From positions 1-7,120 of the forward strand of contig JAUSNC010000018.1 of assembly GCA_030645645.1 (NCBI GenBank): a DNA stretch of 7,120 bases. Reading direction: 5' to 3'. The position numbers and the translations under genes were made by a program. Of the stretch, positions 1-6,049 are shown one piece after another. The first letter of the stretch is position 1. Every line of letters starts with the position of its first letter. The notes below the pieces were generated by a model, which ran no database searches, had not been told where the DNA came from, and was given only the letters and a program-made list of their open reading frames with translations. This stretch comes from Candidatus Parcubacteria bacterium. GTDB lineage: Bacteria; Patescibacteriota; Minisyncoccia; Minisyncoccales; UBA6532.

Positions 1-491
1 TATAGCAAACCGGTTGCGCAAAACCGGGCTTTTGAATAATCAAAACCTAATTTTTGGGCAACCTCTTTGACTTCTTCTTTTGACTTACCTTCAATTTCTA
101 TGAATGGTTCTAAAAACGGCCATTCATCAATGCAAATCTCAACTCCATTTAATTCCCAAATCTCTCTCTTTGTTTCTTGATAACCTTTTCTCTGGCAACC
201 GATTGCTTCTAGAAATTCAACGCCTTTTTTAAAATCATTAATAACTAAGCTAACTTCTTTTTGATTTTCTATTTTCTGTTCGCTGAAGGTTTGTTTAAAG
301 CTCATTGTAATTTTATCCCCTTCGTCTCTGACTCTTGCCCAATAAAAACCATCTGATTTATTCGGTAAGTTAAAAACAACTCGCTTCTGCATAAATTCCG
401 GCTTTATGAGTTCAGCACTTGCTGTTTCTAATCTCTTTCTTATTTCATCCTTATTTATATTCACAAACTTTGCTTCATATTCTGTGTCCAT
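1..491 (-). CDS. CYTH-domain protein (CyaB / thiamine-triphosphatase-like), 3' end cut by window edge
   Basis: My translation from the ATG at 491 runs open to the left edge (163 codons, no stop), so the C-terminus is missing. The N-terminus has the CYTH signature ExExK (E4, E6, K8). Other expected tunnel residues follow: RxR at R53/R55, K66, E79, a KR pair at 108-109, D122, and an ExE in the FIEIEG strand (E132, E134). Near the edge, the segment DYSKARF fits the usual C-terminal pattern of CyaB-like proteins. CYTH proteins form a beta-tunnel that binds triphosphates with divalent metal; members include class IV adenylate cyclases, thiamine triphosphatases and inorganic triphosphatases. The sequence does not tell which activity applies. 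The start is secure because ExExK normally lies within the first ten residues. The gene follows the polyprenyl synthase stop by 11 bases, so it is probably co-transcribed, and no good Shine-Dalgarno is visible. Family confident, substrate unknown. Confidence 0.88.
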   Translation of the reverse strand, partial: MDTEYEAKFVNINKDEIRKRLETASAELIKPEFMQKRVVFNLPNKSDGFYWARVRDEGDKITMSFKQTFSEQKIENQKEVSLVINDFKKGVEFLEAIGCQRKGYQETKREIWELNGVEICIDEWPFLEPFIEIEGKSKEEVKEVAQKLGFDYSKARFCATGLL

Positions 492-502
492 AAAATTTCA
501 TA

Positions 503-1531
503 TTATTTTTCCCTTTCCATGGCCATATCGGCAATATCGCTGAGTACCTTATTCCATTTATTCTGCGGTAATTTAACCAAACTTTCTTTTGCTTTTAATA
601 TATATTTCTCTCCGAGAAGTTTTGCTTTTTGATAGCTTTGGGCTCTTTGAATAAGTTCTAAGACTTCTTGGAAATCCTGGGTCTGGCGCCTTTCTTCCCG
701 GAGAATCCTTAGAAATTTCACTTTATCAATAGGAGAAAGGTCCTTTAATGTAAAAAGAAGAACTATGTTGCCCATTTTTCTTTCAATAATATCTTTGCCT
801 ATTTCCTTTCCAAAGGTTTCTTCTTTACCGAAGATATCCAAAATATCGTCTTTTATCTGAAAAGCGACTCCTAAATTATAGCCGTAATCTCTTAATTCCT
901 TTAAATCTGGCTCACTTGCTTTTGCTGATATCCCCCCGACTTCAGTACTTGCTTGAAATAAAAAAGCGGCCTTCTTTTTGATCATATCAATGTAATTGTC
1001 TGCATTTATATTTAGAAACCTGTTTTTTACAACATAAGGCTCGTCTTCCCTGCCTCTCTGTTCAAAAAGAATATCCAAAATCTCTCCGTCAGCGGATACC
1101 TTCATGGCTTTTGAAAATATTTCAGATATTAAAGCCGGATTATTTGATAGGTTTGCCGCCTGCGGGACTGCCGCGGAATAATGGACTGCAATACACTGGG
1201 CAATGGATTTGCCGTATTTAAACCATGTTGTAGGTTTTTTCCTGCGTAAAACGCTGTTGTCTATTATGTCATCTATCATTAAGCTGTAATTATGTATAAT
1301 TTCAATCCCGGCGGCTGGAGCTATAGCATGTTCAGCGCTTTTACCCATAACCAGACAGCTTAAAATAGCCAGAATAGGGCGGAGTCTTTTGCCACCAGTT
1401 AGAATCTGATAATTTACTATTTCCTTGCTTCTCTCGTCAATATCGCGGCCGAGGATTTCCAATATTTTTGGTTCAATCGGGGTTGATATTTCCTGAAAAA
1501 TATTTTTTAATTCTTCTTTGGTGAAATTCAT
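503..1531 (-). CDS. Short-chain polyprenyl diphosphate synthase (type I GGPP-synthase-like)
   Basis: A 342-residue trans-prenyltransferase that should condense isopentenyl diphosphate with allylic diphosphates in the cytoplasm. Visible motifs are GGKRLRP (46-52, diphosphate binding), the first Asp-rich motif DDIID (87-91) followed by RR (96-97) and PTTW, and the second Asp-rich motif DDILD (228-232) after FQ (224-225). The first Asp-rich motif lacks the two-residue insertion of bacterial FPP synthases, and a tyrosine (Y82) sits five residues before it. In this family that combination marks archaeal-type (type I) GGPP synthases, so a C15-C20 product is likely. Deviations are isoleucine instead of the common histidine just before DDIID, and ERKMG (250-254) where most members have a GKxT-type segment. 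The start overlaps the enolase stop as ATGA, with only a weak purine stretch (AGAAG) upstream. The family is clear; product length is inferred. Confidence 0.93.
   Translation of the reverse strand: MNFTKEELKNIFQEISTPIEPKILEILGRDIDERSKEIVNYQILTGGKRLRPILAILSCLVMGKSAEHAIAPAAGIEIIHNYSLMIDDIIDNSVLRRKKPTTWFKYGKSIAQCIAVHYSAAVPQAANLSNNPALISEIFSKAMKVSADGEILDILFEQRGREDEPYVVKNRFLNINADNYIDMIKKKAAFLFQASTEVGGISAKASEPDLKELRDYGYNLGVAFQIKDDILDIFGKEETFGKEIGKDIIERKMGNIVLLFTLKDLSPIDKVKFLRILREERRQTQDFQEVLELIQRAQSYQKAKLLGEKYILKAKESLVKLPQNKWNKVLSDIADMAMEREK
1528..1531 (-). other. ATGA stop/start overlap, enolase to polyprenyl synthase
   Basis: The enolase gene ends ATA TGA and the next gene starts with the ATG inside it, a four-base overlap typical of translational coupling. 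It also shows that TGA is read as stop. Confidence 0.9.
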
Positions 1532-2748
1532 ATATTTTCTTCTATTTTTAATAAACGGTTGTATTTTACCAGTCTTTCTTTTTTAACTGGTCCCCCGGCT
1601 TTAATGAAATCAGCGCCAATACCGGCTGCTAGGTCGGAAATAAAATCATCCTGGGTCTCGCCTCCCCGATGGGAAACTATCATTTTCCAACCGTAGGATT
1701 TAACTAATTTTGAGGCGGCGATAATTTCAGAAACCGTACCAATCTGATTTGGTTTTAAGACTATTCCATTACAAGCGCTCTTCATCTTGGCCTCTTTTAT
1801 CCTTTTAATATTAGTAACGGTTAAATCATCACCTATGATAATGATTTTTCTTCCAAGAGTTTTAACTATCTGTGAAAAGCCGGGCCAGTCTTCTTCGGAA
1901 AACGGATCCTCAATTGCCAGAATAGGATATTTTTTACAAATCCCCGAATAAAAAGCTAAAAGTTCTTTTCTACTTAAAATCTTGCCCTCAAAATAATATT
2001 TCCCGTTTTTAAAAAAAGTTGAAGAAGCAGCATCAAGTATAATCCCGATTTTCTCATTGCCTGCCGCCCTCATAATTAATTCAAGGGCATCTTCGGTCTT
2101 TTTAAACGCAGGGGTGAAAGCTCCTTCTGATCCTAATTGAATTGATTCTTTTCTATATTCCGCCTTAAGGATTACTCCCAATCTGCGGAAAGCCTTTTTT
2201 CCTTTATTAAAACTCTCTTTAAAGGACTTGGCTGAAAAAACGGCCATGATCTCCTGAATGCTAAAATTACCTCTGCCGTGCAATCCCCCTTCCATAAATA
2301 GAATAAAGGGAAAGGGCAAGCTAGATTTAGTTTTAGATATCTTTGAAATCCATTTCCATAAAGGAAGATTTTGAGACTCTGCTCCTGCCCTGCAAACCGC
2401 CATTGAAACAGCTATGATTGCATTTGCTCCCAGCTTTGACTTATTTTCTGTGCCATCCAGTTTTATCAGTAATTTATCTATTTTCTCCTGCTCATGCGCA
2501 TTTAAGCCGATTATCTTTGGAGTAATAATCTCCTTTATATTTCTAATTGCTCTTAAAACCCCTTTGCCGCCGTATCTTTGCCCTCCGTCTTTTAATTCCA
2601 AAGCTTCATTAATGCCTTTGGAAACGCCTGAAGGTGCCGCAGAGCGGAACAATCCGGCCTCTGTGATAATATCTACTTCAACAGTTGGCTCCCCTCTTGA
2701 ATTAAAAATTTCTCTGGCGTTTACAGATTTTATTTTTTGATTACTCAT
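1528..2748 (-). CDS. eno: Divergent enolase (phosphopyruvate hydratase)
   Basis: A 406-residue member of the enolase family, slightly shorter than the usual 415-430; enolase interconverts 2-phosphoglycerate and phosphoenolpyruvate. The N-terminal domain opens with AREIFNSRGEPTVEVD (11-26). Aligned by motif to yeast enolase, the key residues are kept: loop serine S43, H157, E166, general acid E208, metal ligands D239, E280 and D307, base K332, H360-R361, and K383. Several neighbours of these residues have changed: SGASTG is SGVSKG (T to K44), NGGxHA is EGGLHG (E153), GDEGG is GSEGA (S207, A210), SEFY is STFF (T244), and SHRSGETED is SHRGGETQD (G362, Q366). The complete catalytic set argues for a working enzyme. 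The altered phosphate-binding serine position leaves room for changed kinetics or substrate. It overlaps the upstream membrane gene and the downstream polyprenyl synthase by ATGA, so it is probably translated by coupling. Family sure, exact activity less so. Confidence 0.92.
   Translation of the reverse strand: MSNQKIKSVNAREIFNSRGEPTVEVDIITEAGLFRSAAPSGVSKGINEALELKDGGQRYGGKGVLRAIRNIKEIITPKIIGLNAHEQEKIDKLLIKLDGTENKSKLGANAIIAVSMAVCRAGAESQNLPLWKWISKISKTKSSLPFPFILFMEGGLHGRGNFSIQEIMAVFSAKSFKESFNKGKKAFRRLGVILKAEYRKESIQLGSEGAFTPAFKKTEDALELIMRAAGNEKIGIILDAASSTFFKNGKYYFEGKILSRKELLAFYSGICKKYPILAIEDPFSEEDWPGFSQIVKTLGRKIIIIGDDLTVTNIKRIKEAKMKSACNGIVLKPNQIGTVSEIIAASKLVKSYGWKMIVSHRGGETQDDFISDLAAGIGADFIKAGGPVKKERLVKYNRLLKIEENI
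2745..2748 (-). other. ATGA stop/start overlap, membrane protein to enolase
   Basis: The seven-helix gene ends AAA TGA and the enolase ATG lies inside this four-base overlap, so the two are probably translated in a coupled way. The upstream sequence holds no strong Shine-Dalgarno for enolase. Confidence 0.88.
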
Positions 2749-3431
2749 TTTACTTCAGGAATTTTTCCCTGAGTGACAAATCTGGATAAAAATATAACAC
2801 CTAAAACCATAATAATGGAAAGAATGAGACGCAATTCTAATGTGGAAATAAGCGTAAAAAACAGAGCTGCCGTCACCCCTGCAAGGCAGGTAACCCCCAA
2901 GCTCAGGGACTTTATCCTTTCTTTTTGCGATTTTAAAGTTAAAGCCTGTTTGATGATTATAATTCCCAAAGGCAGTGAAGTTACCAGGATTAACCCGAAA
3001 GTCATAATAGCTGTAAGCGGAGGAAGAAATAATTCAATCTGTCCATCCGGGAAAACAAAGAACCTTATCGGCAAAACAACGGTTGAAAACATTATTGCTG
3101 TTCCCCATATGAAAAAAACCCTGAATCCGAAAGCCGGCGGAATCTTGGGAAACCTAAGATAAAAGACAAGGTAGCCTGCAAAGGAAAATCCTGTATTGAC
3201 AAAAAAAAGGCCGGCTATCCAGAGCCATTCCTTGAATACAAAATCAGAAATTGGAACAAATGTTTCTAGAAAGAACAAAAATGTTCCTATTGCGAGGAAA
3301 AATTGAAAATTGGAGAAATTTTCAGAAATAGTATCTTTCTCTTTTCTGTAATTATTCCAAAAACGCCAGCTGAGCCATCCAAAACTTAATGAAAGACCGA
3401 GATAACTTAATCTTGATAAAGTGAAAAGCAT
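2745..3431 (-). CDS. Seven-helix integral membrane protein of unknown function
   Basis: I do not recognise this 228-residue protein. By eye it has seven hydrophobic stretches at about 5-25, 42-62, 68-92, 103-125, 134-162, 174-196 and 199-217. Positive charges concentrate in the loops after helix 1 (R23, R29, K30, K32), helix 3 (R93, K96) and helix 5 (K161, K167, K170, R172, K174) and in the short tail. The positive-inside rule therefore predicts N-out/C-in, the arrangement of bacterial 7TM sensor domains. No kinase, cyclase or other signalling domain is attached; the protein stops 11 residues after the last helix. Prolines punctuate helices 4-5 (PP at 98-99 and 137-138). The ATG at 3431 is preceded by an AT-rich 25-base gap without a Shine-Dalgarno. 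It could be a sensor-like or small transporter-like protein; function is unassigned. That it is a real gene is supported by its open frame, membrane pattern and ATGA overlap with enolase. Confidence 0.85.
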   Translation of the reverse strand: MLFTLSRLSYLGLSLSFGWLSWRFWNNYRKEKDTISENFSNFQFFLAIGTFLFFLETFVPISDFVFKEWLWIAGLFFVNTGFSFAGYLVFYLRFPKIPPAFGFRVFFIWGTAIMFSTVVLPIRFFVFPDGQIELFLPPLTAIMTFGLILVTSLPLGIIIIKQALTLKSQKERIKSLSLGVTCLAGVTAALFFTLISTLELRLILSIIMVLGVIFLSRFVTQGKIPEVK

Positions 3432-3456
3432 TTATTTATAGCTGTTTAGTAAAAAA

Positions 3457-4227
3457 TTAACCTGACAGCCATCCTCCGTCAATAACAATAATGGAACCTG
3501 TCATATATGAGGAAGCATCCGAAGCCAGAAATACCACCGGATTTGCGATCTCCTCCACTTTACCCATGCGCTTCATTGGTATGCGGGCCATTAATCTGTC
3601 CATTGTAGCTTTATCGTTTTTCATAGAATCAACCATCGGCGTATCTATGACTCCTGGCGCAATGGCATTGACTCTTATATTATATGGCGCCAGATCCAAA
3701 GCCATGGCTTCCGTCATTGCAGCAATTCCGCCTTTGGAAGCGCAATAATGAATAAAACTCGGGAATCCCACTCCCACCTGGCCCATTGCAATTGAAGCTA
3801 TATTGACGATTACTCCTGATTTCTGTTTTATCATTTCCTTGGCGGCCGCCTGCGAGCATAGAAAATATCCCTTCAGGTTTACATCTATGGTCTTGTCCCA
3901 TTCTTCTTCAGTTAATTCTAAAAACGGCTTGAATTCCGCCACGCCGGCGTTGTTGACTAGAATATCTAATTTTCCCCATTTCTCAACTGCCGCCTGAACC
4001 ATTTTTTCAACGTCGGCTTTCTTAGTTACATCGCATTTGACGGCAATCGCCTCTCCTTTCTGTTTTTTTATTTCCTCCACCACTTTTTCGCAATCTTCAA
4101 TAGAAATATCCGCAACCACCACTTTTGCTCCGGCTTTAGCCAGGGCCAAGGCATCGGCTTCTCCCATTCCCCTCCTGGCTCCTGTTACAATTGCGACTTT
4201 ATCTGATAAATCGTATATAGTGCTCAT
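3457..4227 (-). CDS. Classical short-chain dehydrogenase/reductase (SDR), NAD-type
   Basis: A 256-residue, single-domain Rossmann oxidoreductase of the classical SDR length. Cofactor motif TGARRGMG lies at 15-22 and D40 ends the second strand (VVVADIS), which favours NAD(H) over NADP(H). Further family marks are the CDV motif (65-67), NNAG at 92-95, the catalytic set N117, S145, Y161 and K165 (YCASK), PG at 191-192 with T197, and the C-terminal IDGG (249-252). It most resembles the broad glucose 1-dehydrogenase / 3-oxoacyl-ACP reductase (FabG-like) group. Substrate cannot be read from the sequence, and no fatty-acid synthesis gene lies nearby to favour FabG. It sits 25 bases after nnrD and 25 bases before the membrane gene, without a clear Shine-Dalgarno. 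It follows family consensus more closely than the enolase and GalU of this operon, which may hint at a separate origin, but that is only an impression. Confidence 0.94.
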   Translation of the reverse strand: MSTIYDLSDKVAIVTGARRGMGEADALALAKAGAKVVVADISIEDCEKVVEEIKKQKGEAIAVKCDVTKKADVEKMVQAAVEKWGKLDILVNNAGVAEFKPFLELTEEEWDKTIDVNLKGYFLCSQAAAKEMIKQKSGVIVNIASIAMGQVGVGFPSFIHYCASKGGIAAMTEAMALDLAPYNIRVNAIAPGVIDTPMVDSMKNDKATMDRLMARIPMKRMGKVEEIANPVVFLASDASSYMTGSIIVIDGGWLSG

Positions 4228-4252
4228 ATTTGTATTATTTTTAAACTGGAAA

Positions 4253-5161
4253 CTACGTTATTTTTAATAAGATTTCGGGAATGGCATCTATTAAGTCAGT
4301 GGCAACGGTTGATTCCTTTAATTTCTTCCCTGCTGATTCTCCAGCCACGGTATTGAGGTAAGCGGCACCGCAGGCGCTTTTTACCATATCAACGCCTCTT
4401 GCCGCCATAGCGCCCGCAATTCCGGATAAAGTGTCTCCCATGCCCCCGACTGTCATATATTTTGAATTTATATTATTTAAAAATACTTCTTTTCCGTCTG
4501 AAATAATATCAGTTTTACCTTTTAACAGAATCGTAGTTTGGTATTCCAGCGCTTTTTCCTTTACTAATCTGATTCTTTCTTCCAGAGAAACATCTCCTTC
4601 TTTATTTGTGACTTCACTTCCCGTCAATACGTAAAATTCATAGCGGTTCGGCGTAAAAAGGAAAGGTTTGCCCTGATATATCTTAGGATCTTTGGCGACG
4701 GCAAAAATAGCATCAGCATCTATTATTGCCGGAATAGAAATCTGGGAAAGGTATTCCCTGATCGCATCCTGAGTTTCCTCAGATCTTCCCACTCCGCTTC
4801 CGATTACCACTGCAACATTCCCCCGCGCCACCTCCTTGGCACTTTCAGTCATAGAAACCAATATTGCAACATGTTCTTTTGACAGCCATTTTCCGTCCAA
4901 AGGATATGCGGCAAGATTCGGCGAGAAAGAAGCCACTATATCAGCCGCTCTCTTTGGGGCAATAATTCTTACCATATCTACGCCGCTCTTGCTGGCCGCC
5001 AAAGAAGCCAATGCCGGAGCGCCGCTATAAAAATCCGACCCTCCTATAACTAATAGAATGCCATAATCATATTTTCTGGCATCAACAGAACGCTCTTTAT
5101 AAATTTCCTTTAATATGTCTATTTTTACTTCTTTTGTTTCAATATTTTCCGTTGTGTTCAT
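4253..5161 (-). CDS. nnrD: ADP-dependent (S)-NAD(P)H-hydrate dehydratase, stand-alone
   Basis: A 302-residue protein matching the C-terminal (carbohydrate-kinase-fold) half of YjeF/Nnr. The family repairs damaged NADHX and NADPHX in the cytoplasm by nucleotide-dependent dehydration. Motifs in order are LVIGGSDFYSGA (37-48), GSGVGR (121-126), the DADA segment (148-151), TPNRYEF then LTG (170-181), LLKGKTD (212-218) and the anion-hole/catalytic GGMGD (239-243) with D243 as the expected base. The C-terminal ATDLIDAIPEIL (287-298) is also typical. The TPNRxEF form and MTVGG before the GD motif recall archaeal-type members. The N-terminal epimerase domain (NnrE) found in many fused Nnr proteins is absent, and no separate epimerase gene is in the window. 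The start overlaps the GalU stop by ATGA and has a well-placed AGGA five bases upstream. Related ThiD/ThiM-type kinases are less likely given these motifs. Confidence 0.92.
   Translation of the reverse strand: MNTTENIETKEVKIDILKEIYKERSVDARKYDYGILLVIGGSDFYSGAPALASLAASKSGVDMVRIIAPKRAADIVASFSPNLAAYPLDGKWLSKEHVAILVSMTESAKEVARGNVAVVIGSGVGRSEETQDAIREYLSQISIPAIIDADAIFAVAKDPKIYQGKPFLFTPNRYEFYVLTGSEVTNKEGDVSLEERIRLVKEKALEYQTTILLKGKTDIISDGKEVFLNNINSKYMTVGGMGDTLSGIAGAMAARGVDMVKSACGAAYLNTVAGESAGKKLKESTVATDLIDAIPEILLKIT
5158..5161 (-). other. ATGA stop/start overlap, galU-like to nnrD
   Basis: The GalU-like gene ends ATA TGA and the nnrD ATG lies inside it. Unlike the other two overlaps here, a good Shine-Dalgarno also precedes the second gene. 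Confidence 0.9.
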
Positions 5162-6048
5162 ATTGATCCTGTTTCTTTTAAGAATTTTCTCAATTCATCG
5201 CCGAATTTAGGATGTTTCAGTCCGAGATAGAGATTTGACTTGAGCCAGCGAAGCTTGTCGCCGCATTCAAGCCATTGTCCGTCCAATTCATACCCGTAAA
5301 TCATTTTAGCATCGGAGGCCATTTTTGACAAAATATCAGCCAAGATTATCTCTCCTTTTTTATTCGGAACGGCTTTCTTTAAATAATCAAAAACTTCGGG
5401 AGTTATTATGTATCTTCCGATTATTGCAAGGTCAGAGGGAGCAGTATCAAAGGGAGGCTTCTCAATTATATTTTTTACTTTATGAAGTCTGGAAGTTATG
5501 ATTTCTGAGTCAACAACACCATAATGGGGCAATTTGACGCGGCTTATCTTTTTTAAGCCGATTATGGGCTTCTGGCATGTTTTGAAAATTTGTACGAGCT
5601 GGGACAGCGCCGGAATCTTTGAGTCAATCACATCATCGCAGAAAAATACTGCGCAAGGTTCGTCCCCGACTAACTTTTTTGTCATTAAAATAGCATTTCC
5701 GTCGCCTAAAGGCTCCTTTTGAACTACGAATGAGAATTCAAAATTCTCGGCGATATCGGTGACTTTCTTTAATTCCGCCAGAAGGGTTTCATTCTTCTTC
5801 TCTTTTAGTATCTTTTCTATCTTTTGATTATTTTGAATGTAATCTAAAATTTTCTCTTTCTGCCCGTTGGGTTTTACTACGAAAATAATTTCCTTTATTC
5901 CGGAATCCAAAGCTTCCTCAAGCAGATATTGGATTATCGGCTTGTCAACCAAAGGGAAAAACTCCTTTGGAAATACTTTTGACAAAGGAAGGAATCTTGT
6001 GCCAAGGCCCGCTATTAATATAACTGCTTTTTTGATATTTGTTACCAT
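5158..6048 (-). CDS. galU: UTP--glucose-1-phosphate uridylyltransferase-like sugar nucleotidyltransferase
   Basis: A 296-residue nucleotidyltransferase of normal GalU length, expected to make UDP-glucose (or a related UDP-sugar) from UTP and a sugar 1-phosphate. The N-terminus carries the signature KAVILIAGLGTRFLP (7-21), then PKEFFPLVDKPIIQY (27-41) followed by EEALDSGI. Other marks are the metal-binding FFCDD (135-139), YGVVD (176-180), IIEKPP (194-199) followed by APSDLAIIGRY (203-213), GEIILADIL (232-240) and CGDK (262-265). Deviations from typical GalU are PLGDGNAI (113-120) in place of GLGHAV, ADIL for TDAI, and GQWLECGDK in place of a G-R-(Y/F)-D-C-G-x-K segment. These lie around the substrate pocket in the family, so a different sugar is possible. 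The start follows the ftsZ stop by one base, with AGGA 11 bases upstream. The symbol is given for family, not proven specificity. Confidence 0.87.
   Translation of the reverse strand: MVTNIKKAVILIAGLGTRFLPLSKVFPKEFFPLVDKPIIQYLLEEALDSGIKEIIFVVKPNGQKEKILDYIQNNQKIEKILKEKKNETLLAELKKVTDIAENFEFSFVVQKEPLGDGNAILMTKKLVGDEPCAVFFCDDVIDSKIPALSQLVQIFKTCQKPIIGLKKISRVKLPHYGVVDSEIITSRLHKVKNIIEKPPFDTAPSDLAIIGRYIITPEVFDYLKKAVPNKKGEIILADILSKMASDAKMIYGYELDGQWLECGDKLRWLKSNLYLGLKHPKFGDELRKFLKETGSI
5167..5170 (-). promoter_or_regulatory. Shine-Dalgarno AGGA for nnrD
   Basis: On the minus strand AGGA lies five bases before the nnrD ATG (AGGATCAATATG), the best-placed ribosome binding site in the window. It supports the start at 5161. 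Confidence 0.6.
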
Positions 6049-6049
6049 A

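Noticed and set aside
10..27. Inverted repeat CCGGTT / AACCGG with a six-base loop, resembling a terminator stem
   Set aside because: It lies inside the CYTH coding frame, the stem is only six pairs, and no proper T tract follows on the minus strand before the window ends.
475..501. Eight-codon minus-strand mini-ORF starting just after the polyprenyl synthase stop and overlapping the CYTH start
   Set aside because: A purine-rich GGGA lies at good distance upstream, so a coupling peptide crossed my mind, but so short a frame occurs by chance and the CYTH ExExK motif fixes the real start at 491.
2414..3162. Two plus-strand open frames (2414-2740 and 2773-3162)
   Set aside because: They lie antisense to the enolase N-terminus and the membrane protein, have no recognisable domains, and every supported gene is on the minus strand.
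3432..3456. TATAAAT before the membrane-protein start as a possible -10 box
   Set aside because: No matching -35 at 16-18 bases; the nearest TTGACG is about 36 bases upstream. The gap is AT-rich, so a TATA-like string is expected by chance.
4228..4252. The 25-base gap between nnrD and the SDR as a site for a terminator or promoter
   Set aside because: It holds no hairpin and no convincing promoter pair; read-through transcription is the simpler view.
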